Origin: Diphasiastrum complanatum
Lineage: Eukaryota; Streptophyta; Lycopodiopsida; Lycopodiales; Lycopodiaceae
Direction of reading: 5' to 3'
DNA: 64,000 nucleotides
NCBI GenBank assembly: GCA_029204225.1
Contig: CM055108.1
Coordinates: forward strand, 8,740,601-8,804,600
The position numbers were made by a program, and so were the translations under genes. The notes below the pieces were generated by a model. It worked only from the letters and a program-made list of their open reading frames with translations, was not told the origin of the DNA and did not search any database. Below, piece after piece: positions 31,845 to 41,171 of this stretch (position 1 is the first letter of the stretch; each line of letters starts with the position of its first letter).

Positions 31845-32526
31845 TGTTAAAAATTCACAATTCTAGCTTGACTAGTTTTGGTCATATGACTTGTAAATAG
31901 TTAGATGGTCATGATTTGGTTGTCACACGTGCCAAATAGCATAGGATTCCATTCATAAGGATGTTCTCAAGTAGACCTAAGTGTTAGAACCTTTGGAATG
32001 AGTCCAAATTATGCTTAGATACAAGGGAGAAAAAATAGGAGCTATTTTTGGTAGTTTTTTGCATTGTTGAGGGATCTCCAAGATTCCAACCCTAACTTGG
32101 TAGGGATGAAAGATCCACCAAAATTAGCATTAGGGATAGGTTTAGGGCTACTCATACCTGCCCAAAACCGTGATGGATCATGTATATATAGGTGATGATA
32201 TCTCACCAAAATCAATCAAGCAATTTCATGTTTTTTCTCTCATAATGGTGCAATTGCTCTCTATGTTCATAATTCTTTGAGTACTTGTGATTACTAATGA
32301 TTATAGGATTGAATGTAGGTCTGGTGTACAGTACTCAGACTGTGGGAGGCCGTACTTTCACACGTGTGAAGCCTTTTTCAAGGATTTGGGCCATTTAGTG
32401 AGGTTCAAGCATAGATTTTTGATGGATTTTGATGGTTCAACTTGTGCTAATCTTATGAAATCATAATCTATTGTTTCCCTCATCATTTCAAGTGTTTTAG
32501 GATCCTTATTTGCTGTAATTTTTACA
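31845..32526 (+). mobile_element. Solo LTR, 682 bp, with target-site duplication
   Basis: Starts TGTTAAAAATTC, ends TTTTTACA, and is flanked by TATAG at 31840-31844 and 32527-32531. Removing it and one TATAG rejoins the P zinc knuckle as C-K-Y-Y-K-R-I-G-H-L-I-K-D, which proves the boundaries. A TATA-like GTATATATAG lies near 32190 on the plus strand, and CACACGTGTG at 32359-32368. Length and ends resemble the A-family LTRs (686-689 bp), but the sequence is clearly diverged. Confidence 0.9.
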
Positions 32527-32531
32527 TATAG

Positions 32532-33315
32532 TACTTGCAGAAGAGTTTCTACATTGGCTGGGATGATGAAAGAAAATTCAATTGACTCTAGGCCAAAATT
32601 TGACCCTGAGCCAATATTCGACCATGTGCCAAAATTCAACCTAGATTTTATTTGGCTCTTTCTATCTGAATAATTAGATTTTGTGTATTTGAATTTTTTA
32701 TTTTTCTTTGTGTACAGAGCCTGAGGATCTGATCTCGAGCCTGAAAATGCATTCATTCTATCTCCTCTTGTAACAAGATAGAGATGACTCTTGAAAGAGT
32801 AAGTAGCTGTTAGGTCGAATAGCCATGACCCATGTTTCATAGGCTTCAAACAAACTTGATAAAAGAGTCATTACTACATCTGAATTTTCAATGTTCGATC
32901 CTGTTGCAATCATCTGCTCCATCAGGTTCTTGAATGTATTGAGATGGCTGGAAATAGTGTCTGCATCAGACATCTCCAAAGTCAAGAATCTTTTCCTCAG
33001 ATGAAGTTTGGATGTGACATTTATGGTGTCTTAAAGAGTAGCTAGGATGTCCCAAGCATCCTTAGAAGTCTATGCAGATCGGATATGACTAATTTGGGAG
33101 TCTTTGATATTCAAAGTGATTAAGGCAAATGCCTTGTCATCTCGTTGCCTCCACTTGGTGATGCCAGTTGCATCAGCCTTTGGCTTGATTTTAGTTTCAT
33201 CAACACTGTCCCACAATTCCTTGGCTAGTAAAACGACTCTCATCTTGAACTTCCAGAGATGGTAGTTCTCTCTATCAAGCTTGTCAATCAGAGAAGAACT
33301 AGAACTTGAATCCAT
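32532..33315 (-). pseudogene. P gag
   Basis: The start M-D-S-S-S-S-S-S-L-I-D-K-L-D-R-E-N-Y-H-L-W-K at 33315 is a clean copia Gag N-terminus with the W-K-F-K-M motif. Other parts are 32758-32985 (I-S-S-H-L-N-T-F-K-N-L, then L-L-S-S-L) and a basic tail at about 32640-32740 in a third frame. Two frameshifts and a stop break it. Several N-F-G/N-I-G-S repeats occur in the tail near 32590-32640. Confidence 0.85.
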
Positions 33316-33446
33316 TCTGGTATTGTGTGCGATATTGTTAGTAGAAACAACAAATCATGAAAATGTTGGTTGCGCACTAGCTGAGATGAAGTCTTGGTAG
33401 AAACAAGAAAGAATCTACAATGGAAATGCAGATTACTGAGCCACCC

Positions 33447-33705
33447 GCTCTGATACCATGTAGGAAATCAGAGAAAATCGATACTTGCAATAGAAGTAGT
33501 GACCAGGTGGTGTGAATCGGTAGTGCGACAGTTATCAGCAAGACAGTTCAAGATGAAACAAAAAATACAATGCACAACGAAACAAAATAGTAGAAGGATG
33601 CACTCTAATTAGATTACAAAAAAACTAAGTACAATGCTTGAAGTTGGGCGCAAAACAGTAGGTACTCAAAAAGTGCTTTAGCTGGACTTCACACTTTATA
33701 GGAAT
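33447..33705 (-). repeat. P primer-binding site and partial 5' LTR
   Basis: The antisense primer site lies at 33447-33458 (GCTCTGATACCA on the plus strand). From 33459 the plus strand reads TGTAGGAAATC, the LTR end. The LTR is cut near 33705, where plus-strand RT sequence begins, so only about 250 bases remain. Confidence 0.75.
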
Positions 33706-34263
33706 CTTATAGGCTCATTAATTTGGCTTACTATGACTAGACCCGATTTGAGCTATTGTGTGCACAAATTGAGTCAATTTATGCAAGATCCTAAGATCCA
33801 ACATTGGAAGATGTCCAAGAGAGTTCTAAGATATGTATCTTCTACTCAAGATTATGGTTTATTGTACAAGAATGAAGATCTAACCATTGTTGGCTATTCG
33901 GATTTCGATTTTGCAAGTGATAAGATGGATCGAAAGTCCATTAATGCATATACTATCTTTCTTGGAGGCAATCTTGTGTCTTGCCTTTCAAAGAAACAAG
34001 ATATCATATCTCTATCTTCTTGTGAGGCCGAGTACAAAGCACTCACTACAACAACTAAAGAGGTGCTTTGGATCAAGAGGTTAATCATGGAGCTAAAGTG
34101 CATCAAAGAGGATGATCTTTTCTTGATCAAATGTGACAACATATCGGCCCGAGCTCTTGCAAACAATCCTATTTTTCATGCAAGAAGCAAGCATATAGAA
34201 GTGGCACACCATTTTGTAAGGGAAAAGCTCATTGGAGGTGAAATCAACTTGGAACATCATTAG
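33705..34263 (+). pseudogene. Copia fragment Q: RT end and RNase H
   Basis: The open frame starts in G-S-L-I-W-L-T-M-T-R-P-D-L-S-Y, the last RT block. It continues W-K-M-S-K-R-V-L-R-Y, G-Y-S-D-F-D-F-A-S-D (first RNase H Asp region), S-L-S-S-C-E-A-E-Y-K-A-L (Glu) and I-K-C-D-N-I-S-A-R (next Asp), to H-A-R-S-K-H-I-E-V-A-H-H-F-V-R-E. 176 codons are uninterrupted, yet there is no start, primer site or LTR of its own. The C-terminal tail is cut at L-E-H-H. Confidence 0.9.
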
Positions 34264-34450
34264 AGGAGTTCTCAATATCAAAAAGACCCTTTGTAAAGAT
34301 ACTTTTATTTTTTCTCTTTAGTTTCGATCGTCACCAGGCCCAATCAAAATTCACAGATTTGAAATCTCATGTAACATAGTTCAATTAACTAAAAAATAAA
34401 AATGCAATATAGAAAACTTTGAAATTTGTGTCCGGGCAGCATGGACGTAT

Positions 34451-35061
34451 TGTGAAAGATTCAACTAGTTTCATCACATTGAGGTTGACTTTTCAAAGTT
34501 CATTAGTCTAAATTTCATTTGAATAAACACTTTTTGAAAGTGTGGGAAAGATAGAATGCAAGTTTGAGTAGATTCAATTTGAATAAGTTGGGTACATTGA
34601 ATCTAGACCCAAAATTGGTAGGGTTAGCATTTTGGTGGGAAAGCCAAGTGGCCAAATAGGGTTTGAACCTGCTATAAAAGGATGTAACTCACGGAGAGAG
34701 TCATCTTCTCTCTTCTCTATCCATTTCATGCTTATACATGGTTCTCTTGGGTTCTACTATCCATTGGTGCACTATCTTGGTGATTGCTTGCAATTCTATG
34801 TGTAGAATGATCTATATTTGTTATTTTTGGATCCACACGTGTGAAATACAATAGCTTGCTGGTTTTGTAAAGACAACAACAGTACATAATCATTTCATTC
34901 AAGTTTGATCAAGTTCTATTAGTGTTTACATCTCAAATTGTGTGTAGATGCTGATTTTTCTACATTGGTAAAATTGGTAGTGTATTTCTCTTTCTAACCA
35001 AAGATCATTCAAGTAGATTGGATCTTAAGGATCTGAAATCTTTCACATGGTATCAGAGCTT
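34451..35061 (+). repeat. B2 5' LTR (597 bp) and primer site
   Basis: LTR 34451-35047 starts TGTGAAAGATTC and ends CTTTCACA; TGGTATCAGAGCTT follows at 35048-35061. A TATA-like CTATAAAAGG lies at about 34672, followed by the GAGAGAGTC and TCTCTC leader, and CACACGTGTG at 34834-34843. Confidence 0.92.
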
Positions 35062-35644
35062 GTGTTTCAGGTTATAAAGGAGGAAATCAGATCTATCAAT
35101 GATTTGGTGAAGATATCAAGTCTAGAGCATGCTAGAGAGGATTCTACACCAGAATCGGATTTTTTGCTTTTGTAGATTGGATCTTTTGTAGATCAAAACA
35201 CTAAATAAGTCAATATACTTGTTTAATTCCATTTTTTGAATTCACATGCTGGATTTGGCCGATTTTTGGATCATTGGTTCGGCCTAAGTGGTGGCTTATA
35301 GATTGCATATCAAATTTTCAGCATTTGCATGTAGATTTGGAATAGTCAATTTTTTGTGATTTTGTCAAAACCCTAATTTTGATTGGATCTCTATATAGTG
35401 AGATTGCTAGACTTCATTTGAGTGTGTTTCAATCTTAGGAAGTGGCAAAAGTCATTAGATTGAGGATAGATCATAGGTTGATCAAGATTCCATGATTCTA
35501 TGTGTTGATTTGCTTGGATAAGTGCTAGAAGAGAATTTGTGAGATAGTTTCAAATCTTGGTGATTTCTTTTGAAAGCATTTGTTGTTGTTCAAAGGAGTC
35601 CTTTGTGCATTGAAGCAGGTTGAAAGAGAAGATCAGGTCATTGC

Positions 35645-36299
35645 TGTGAAAATTGTCAACATTTCCTAGCTAGTTTGAGGCCTAAATTGGCTAAAATTGT
35701 AAATAGTTTTGGTTCTGGAGTTTCACACGTGTGAACCAGGCCACAATGTTTTTATTTACTGTATTTTTTCAGTATGATGAAGTGTCAAACTTCATACCCT
35801 TCAAAATGAGACCATTTTGATGTATTTTGGTCATATAAGCCATTTTTAGCTATTTTTCCTATATAGGGAATATCTAGGGTCAAGTACCTTCTAGAGAGAG
35901 GAGAGAGAGTCATCTTCCTCATCCATAAATAGTAGGGAAGTCATGGAGAACAGGTTGGAGAAACCTTTTGTATGCTTCATTGAGATCAATAGATCATTGT
36001 CATTGTTTCTTCCTCCATTGAGAGCATTGTTGTGTGTATTGTCTTCAAGCTATTGTGTATGATCTTAGGTGCTTTCCAAAAGTGGTAGGCTGATGTATTA
36101 TGGACTGTATAATGCTATTTTGGGCCGCACTTGATGTTTATGGAAGTTTCCATTTGTGATAAATGCTTTTTGATCAAGTTCTTTGCATTCTAGGTAGCAT
36201 AGAATGTGTTGCCAATTCCTAGCTTATGTAGTTTGGAGTGCAAGCATTCAAGCCAATGATCTTGGAGTTTAGATCCACTTAGGATCTGTATTTTTCACA
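35645..36299 (+). repeat. H 5' LTR (655 bp)
   Basis: Starts TGTGAAAATTG, ends TTTTTCACA. CACACGTGTG lies at 35724-35733. CCTATATAGGG at about 35861 is the likely TATA box, followed by GAGAGAGGAGAGAGAG at about 35896. Confidence 0.95.
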
Positions 36300-37471
36300 T
36301 GGTATCAGAGCTGGTTGGCTTCTATTTACAGTAAGTATTCCATTTTTGGTGATATTTGGATGTTTGATCAAGTTCTAGCATGATTTTGCATTGCTTTGTT
36401 GATCAAATCTTACTAACCTTTGTTTTGTGAGTTGAACTTGTGGATCAAAAGCATATTTCAGGTCTATTGAAGATCAGAGGCTGAAAAGAAACTATTTTGG
36501 ATCAGATCATAACACCTAATCATTTGTTATTGTGAGGCTTGTGCATATTCAATACTAACAATGTTCTTTTCAATCCTATTGTTGACAATCTCCATTCTTG
36601 GATGAACACTCTCCTTAAGTGGATGAAACTTCTCCTTAAGTGGATGACAAATGCTCTTTTGAGTGAGTTGTAATTCTCCTAAAGGCTGAGCAAAGCTCCC
36701 ATTTGGATGAAAGATCCCCTTTTTTGGGTGAACATATTGCAAGCTCCATTGTGAAGAGCATATTGTAAAGATTGTCATCAATTTTGGCATAAATTTTGGT
36801 GTACTTTGTTGAGCATGTAAGTAACTCTCCTTATGTAATTTGATTGGAGCATTTGCTGGAAGGTGTTAACCATTATGCAAGTGTGTTTTCAGGTTCTTAA
36901 CAGGTTGAGGAACATTCTCATGTGAAGTGATCTTAGATCTACATCTAAACACCAAGATTTGACAAGATAGTGAAGCTAGTCTTGTGATTCACTAAGTGTG
37001 CTCATTCATTCACCTCTAAATCTTGTATTTATCACTTGCTGGAGTTTATAAACTTTTAGAAGTGTGGTTTACATGTGTTTTTACAGGTTGAATCAATATC
37101 TTAGTGTGTTGATCACATGTTGATCAAGTTTGTTCATTACTAGGTAATCTTGGCATCCTAGTTTTGGGTATTTTCTAAGAATGCAAGTAACTCTTCACAC
37201 CATAACTTGATTTGGTCACTTGCTGGAAAGTTTGAGAGCTTAAGCAAGAGTGTGTTCAGGTTGGTTTGATTTTGTAATCCATTCTTAGTGTGTGCAAAGT
37301 GTTGCATGTGTTTCAATCTTCCTTTCTATGCTTGGAAACCATCTAGGTTCAAGATAGAAGTGTTTTAGGGTCCTAAATCTTCATAGATCTCTTTATCTAT
37401 CATTTGTTGAGAGAAAAGTGAGTGCTAAGTGCTTTAGGACAGAACCTAAAAGTTGAAGAAACATTAGAATC
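36300..37471 (+). other. H primer site and long leader with degenerate repeats
   Basis: The primer site TGGTATCAGAGCTG starts at 36300. The leader then runs almost 1.2 kb before the ATG. It includes a short duplication CTCCTTAAGTGGATGA at about 36611 and 36632. From about 36800 it holds three degenerate units of roughly 180-190 bases, best seen as GCAAGTAACTCTNC, then TTGCTGGA, then TTNCAGGTT (units near 36817, 37000 and 37186). No sense ORF of note; the antisense frame at 36527-36790 is a by-product of the repeats. Confidence 0.75.
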
Positions 37472-39664
37472 ATGGCTTCCAATGGTGGGATCATGCTAGA
37501 GTCTAGTGAAAGGTTGAGTTCATCAAACTACTCTACTTGGAAAGTGAGGATGGAGTCCTTACTTGAGTTGAATGAACTCATGGACATAGTTGCAGAAATT
37601 GAAGAGAGACCTCTCACACTTCAAGAGCAACAAAGGTTTGATAAGAAGGCCAAAAGGGCTCTTCATATCATTAAAATGAATGTTACAAATGAACTTCTCA
37701 AGGAAGTTGGAAAGTGTCAAAGTGCAAGTGAGGCATGGAATGCCTTAAAGAAGCTCTTTGAATCAAAGTCCACATCTAGGGTATTGACCCTAAGGAGACA
37801 AATATTTTCTAGTAGGCAAAGAGAGGGTGAAAGTGCTCATGCATTTATCTTGAGAGTTAAGTCCCTAAGTGATGATTTAGCATGCATTGATGAGAACATA
37901 AAAGATGGTGAAATAGTCCAAGTTATGTTGAATGGTTTGCTAAATGAACATGCTAACCTTGTGCAAAGTTTTGCCATTCAAAGAGTCTTGCCAAGTGTGG
38001 TTGACTTGCAAGAAATCTTATTGGCTGAAGAACATAGGTTGCAATCAAAGCTTGATGGTGCATCCTTGCAAGGTGGAGGTGAAGAGGCTTTCTTCACAAA
38101 AGGCAAATTCAAGGGCAAAGGTAAAGGCAAAGGGAAATGGTCCAAAGGTGGTAACTTTGATCATGATGATCACTCTTCCTCTTCCTCTTTTACTAAGAAC
38201 AATAAGTCAAAGTTCAAGTGCTTTTATTGTGGGATAAAAGGTCATTTTGCAAATGAATGTTATAAGAAGAAAAGAGAGCAAGGAGAGAGGCAAGGAAATC
38301 TTACAATAGATGAGGAAGAACATAACACATGTGAATCACTTGTTATGACTTCAAGTTTGTTAGCCAACATAGATGATAATGATCCTTGGTGGATTGATAG
38401 TGGAGCCTCATCTCACATGACAAGACATAAGGAATACTTTACATCCTTATTGTCTTATGAGGGAGAAGGTAACATCATCTACACTGCAAATGATGGTCAA
38501 TGTGACATCAAAGGCATGGGCACTATTCCTATTTCCCTTTCAACAAATAGGAAAGCAAATCTTGAAAATGTCTTGTACATTCCTTCAATCACTAAGAATT
38601 TGCTTAGTGTAAGTCAAATGATTGACAAAGGACTTGATGTGGAGTTCATTGGAGATGCATGTTTGATAAGTAAATGTGGATCCTTGATTGCTCAAGGTAG
38701 GAGGCATGGTAAACTTTTCAAGCTTGATGCATGTGTGATCTCTAATCATGAAGGATGTATGGCTAGGGAGCAATTGACAAACCAAGAAGTTTGGCACAAG
38801 AGGTTGGGCCATCCCAACTTCAAATCTTTGGAGGTAATGGCAAAGAAAGAGCTTGTTCTTGGTCTCCCTAAAAGTCTTGTTGCAAACAATAGTGTTTGTG
38901 AACATTGTGCCTTGTCCAAATCTCATAGACTTGCTTATTCTAGATCTACTTCTAGATCTAAAGAAGCTTTTCAACTTGTGCATTCTGATATTCAGTCTTC
39001 TAGTACAACTAGCAATGGTGGGGCAAAGATGTATGCAACTTTCATTGATGACTTTAGTAGGTATACTTGGATCTATCTTCTTAAAAGTAAGGATGAAGTG
39101 TTTGCTGCATTTGTCAAGTTCAAGAATGAAATGGAAAACCAATTCAATACAAAGATCAAATGCTTAAGATCTGATAATGGAGGGGAATACACCTCAAATA
39201 GGTTCAAAGACTTTTGTATAGCACATGGGATTAAGAGGGAGATGTCTAGTCCTAGGACTCCACAACAGAATGGAGTGGCCGAGAGGAAGAATAGAACCCT
39301 TTGTGAATGTGCCAAGGCAATGAGACTACATGCTAATCTTGCTAAGTCTTTTTGGGGGGAAGCTTTAGCATGTGCTAACTATCTATGTAATAGATGGACA
39401 AGTGCTTCCTTGGATGGTAAAACTCCTCATGAGGTTCTTTATGGTAGAAGGCCGAGTGTCAAGCATTGTAGGATCTTTGGATGTACATGTTTTGTCAATA
39501 TCACACTTGATGATAGAACTAAAGAAGATCCTTCATCAAAGAAGGGTGTGTTTGTTGGCTCCAAACCATTGGGAAAGGACCTATATTTAATGCATAGATC
39601 TAATCTTGGAATGTGCTCAAAGACTATGTTGAAACTAGCATCCAATGTTGAAGAGGGAGTGTGA
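37472..39664 (+). CDS. H Gag-protease-integrase polyprotein, RT deleted in frame
   Basis: 730 codons without a stop. Gag: N-Y-S-T-W-K-V-R-M-E-S near residue 20 and R-V-L-T-L-R-R-Q-I-F mid-way. Zinc knuckle CFYCGIKGHFANEC at about 250-263. Protease WWIDSGASSHMT at about 306-317. Pre-integrase W-H-K-R-L-G-H-P at about 441. Integrase with H-S-D-I, R-S-D-N-G-G-E-Y (about 567) and V-A-E-R-K-N (about 602), so all D-D-E residues are visible. At about residue 696 the frame passes from K-K-G-V-F-V-G directly to the last 33 or so residues of an RNase H tail (G-K-D-L-Y ... M-L-K-L-A-S-N-V-E-E-G-V). About 2 kb encoding RT and most of RNase H is missing, yet the frame is kept. The ATG was chosen because it matches the Gag start M-A-S/T-x-G-I-M-L-E of B2. 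Confidence 0.95.
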   Translation: MASNGGIMLESSERLSSSNYSTWKVRMESLLELNELMDIVAEIEERPLTLQEQQRFDKKAKRALHIIKMNVTNELLKEVGKCQSASEAWNALKKLFESKSTSRVLTLRRQIFSSRQREGESAHAFILRVKSLSDDLACIDENIKDGEIVQVMLNGLLNEHANLVQSFAIQRVLPSVVDLQEILLAEEHRLQSKLDGASLQGGGEEAFFTKGKFKGKGKGKGKWSKGGNFDHDDHSSSSSFTKNNKSKFKCFYCGIKGHFANECYKKKREQGERQGNLTIDEEEHNTCESLVMTSSLLANIDDNDPWWIDSGASSHMTRHKEYFTSLLSYEGEGNIIYTANDGQCDIKGMGTIPISLSTNRKANLENVLYIPSITKNLLSVSQMIDKGLDVEFIGDACLISKCGSLIAQGRRHGKLFKLDACVISNHEGCMAREQLTNQEVWHKRLGHPNFKSLEVMAKKELVLGLPKSLVANNSVCEHCALSKSHRLAYSRSTSRSKEAFQLVHSDIQSSSTTSNGGAKMYATFIDDFSRYTWIYLLKSKDEVFAAFVKFKNEMENQFNTKIKCLRSDNGGEYTSNRFKDFCIAHGIKREMSSPRTPQQNGVAERKNRTLCECAKAMRLHANLAKSFWGEALACANYLCNRWTSASLDGKTPHEVLYGRRPSVKHCRIFGCTCFVNITLDDRTKEDPSSKKGVFVGSKPLGKDLYLMHRSNLGMCSKTMLKLASNVEEGV

Positions 39665-40314
39665 AAATTGTCAACATTTCCTAGCTAGTTTGAGGCCTAA
39701 ATTGGCTAAAATTGTAAATAGTTTTGGTTCTGGAGTTTCACACGTGTGAACCAGGCCACAATGTTTTTATTTACTGTATTTTTTCAGTATGATGAAGTGT
39801 CAAACTTCATACCCTTCAAAATGAGACCATTTTGATGTATTTTGGTCATATAAGCCATTTTTAGCTATTTTTCCTATATAGGGAATATCTAGGGTCAAGT
39901 ACCTTCTAGAGAGAGGAGAGAGAGTCATCTTCCTCATCCATAAATAGTAGGGAAGTCGTGGAGAACAGGTTGGAGAAACCTTTTGTATGCTTCATTGAGA
40001 TCAATAGATCATTGTCATTGTTTCTTCCTCCATTGAGAGCATTGTTGTGTGTATTGTCTTCAAGCTATTGTGTATGATCTTAGGTGCTTTCCAAAAGTGG
40101 TAGGCTGATGTATTATGGACTGTATAATGCTATTTTGGGCCGCACTTGATGTTTATGGAAGTTTCCATTTGTGATAAATGCTTTTTGATCAAGTTCTTTG
40201 CATTCTAGGTAGCATAGAATGTGTTGCCAATTCCTAGCTTATGTAGTTTGGAGTGCAAGCATTCAAGCCAATGATCTTGGAGTTTAGATCCACTTAGGAT
40301 CTGTATTTTTCACA
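39650..40314 (+). repeat. H polypurine tract and 3' LTR (655 bp)
   Basis: GAAGAGGGAG at 39650-39659 primes the plus strand. The LTR at 39660-40314 is almost identical to the 5' copy. The pol stop lies inside the first LTR bases. CACACGTGTG is at 39739-39748. Confidence 0.95.
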
Positions 40315-40322
40315 ATTGCTAC

Positions 40323-41150
40323 ATGGCAACCTCAATTGGAATCATGTTGGAAGCCAATGATAGGCTTACCTCAAGTAACTATTCATTATGGAAAGTGAGG
40401 ATGGAGTCACTTCTTGAGATGAATGATGTTTTGGATATTGTTGTAGGTTTGGAGGAGAGACCAGCAACACAAAAAGATCAATTGAGGTATGACAAGAGGG
40501 CCAAGAAGGCTCTACACATGATAAAGATGAATGTTACCAATGAACTTCTCAAGGAAGTTGGTAAGTGCACATCATCTTTGGAAGCTTGGAATTCATTGAA
40601 GAAGCTTTATGAATCCAAGTCTACTTCTAGAGTGTTGACTCTAAGAAGACAAATCTTTTCTTGTTTGCAAAAGAATGAAGAAAGTCCAAGTACTTTTGTT
40701 TTGAGAATGAAAGCATTGAATGATGAGTTAGCTTGCATAGATGAAAGCATTAAGGAAGGAGAGCTTATTCAAGTGATTCTTAATGGCTTGTTGGATGCTC
40801 ATGCTAACATTGTTCAAAGTATTGCTATTCAAAAGACTTTGCCAAGTTTGATGGATCTTCAAGAGATCTTGATCAATGAGGAATATAGGCTTCAAGCAAG
40901 AGGTGGATCTACATCGACACTTCTAGAGGATGCTATGTTCACAAAGGACAAATTCAAGGGCAAAACCAAAAGCAAGTGGTCTAAAGGGCAAGATCAAGTG
41001 GATACTTCTTCAAGTAGCAAAAAGAAGGATAGATCAAAGCTCAAGTGCTTCTATTGTGGCATCAAAGGACACTTTGCAAGTGAGTGCTACAAGAAGAAGA
41101 GAGATCAAGGAGACAAGCAAGGTAATCTTACTCTTGATGAGGATGGTTAA
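40323..41150 (+). CDS. B2 gag
   Basis: 275 codons: M-A-T-S-I-G-I-M-L-E-A-N-D-R-L, then N-Y-S-L-W-K-V-R-M-E-S, N-E-L-L-K-E-V-G-K-C, S-R-V-L-T-L-R-R-Q-I-F and L-I-Q-V-I-L-N-G-L-L, with a zinc knuckle CFYCGIKGHFASEC at residues about 242-255. Complete and uninterrupted to a TAA at 41148-41150. The downstream pol frame (41172) is in the same phase, so this single stop separates Gag from pol. In H and B1 the equivalent place has no stop. The start codon lies 4 bases after H's target duplication, so H landed just ahead of gag and B2 gag is now cut off from its own promoter. Confidence 0.9.
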   Translation: MATSIGIMLEANDRLTSSNYSLWKVRMESLLEMNDVLDIVVGLEERPATQKDQLRYDKRAKKALHMIKMNVTNELLKEVGKCTSSLEAWNSLKKLYESKSTSRVLTLRRQIFSCLQKNEESPSTFVLRMKALNDELACIDESIKEGELIQVILNGLLDAHANIVQSIAIQKTLPSLMDLQEILINEEYRLQARGGSTSTLLEDAMFTKDKFKGKTKSKWSKGQDQVDTSSSSKKKDRSKLKCFYCGIKGHFASECYKKKRDQGDKQGNLTLDEDG

Positions 41151-41171
41151 GATGCAAATGATGATGCTTTT

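Larger units (their letters stand above)
30822..33710 (-). mobile_element. Ty1/copia element P, 5' half, interrupted
   Basis: From right to left on the minus strand: partial LTR (33459-about 33705), primer site, gag, zinc knuckle [solo LTR], protease, pre-integrase, integrase up to the B1 insertion at 30821. Its Gag (M-D-S-S-S-S-S-S-L-I-D-K-L) and protease (D-S-G-A-T-Q-H-M) differ from the A, B and H families, so it is a separate copia lineage. Confidence 0.88.
35645..40314 (+). mobile_element. Ty1/copia element H, complete and recent, RT-less
   Basis: Two 655-bp LTRs (35645-36299 and 39660-40314), TG...CA, flanked by ATTGC (35640-35644 and 40315-40319). By eye the LTRs differ at one position (CATGG against CGTGG, about 35944 and 39959), so insertion is very recent. 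The internal part holds a primer site, a leader of nearly 1.2 kb, one open frame of 730 codons and a polypurine tract. RT and RNase H are absent. The empty site is visible in B1 near 29590. Confidence 0.95.

Noticed and set aside
36527-36790. Antisense frame with repeated H-P-L-K-E in the H leader
   Set aside because: It mirrors a short duplication in the non-coding leader of an element coded on the other strand.
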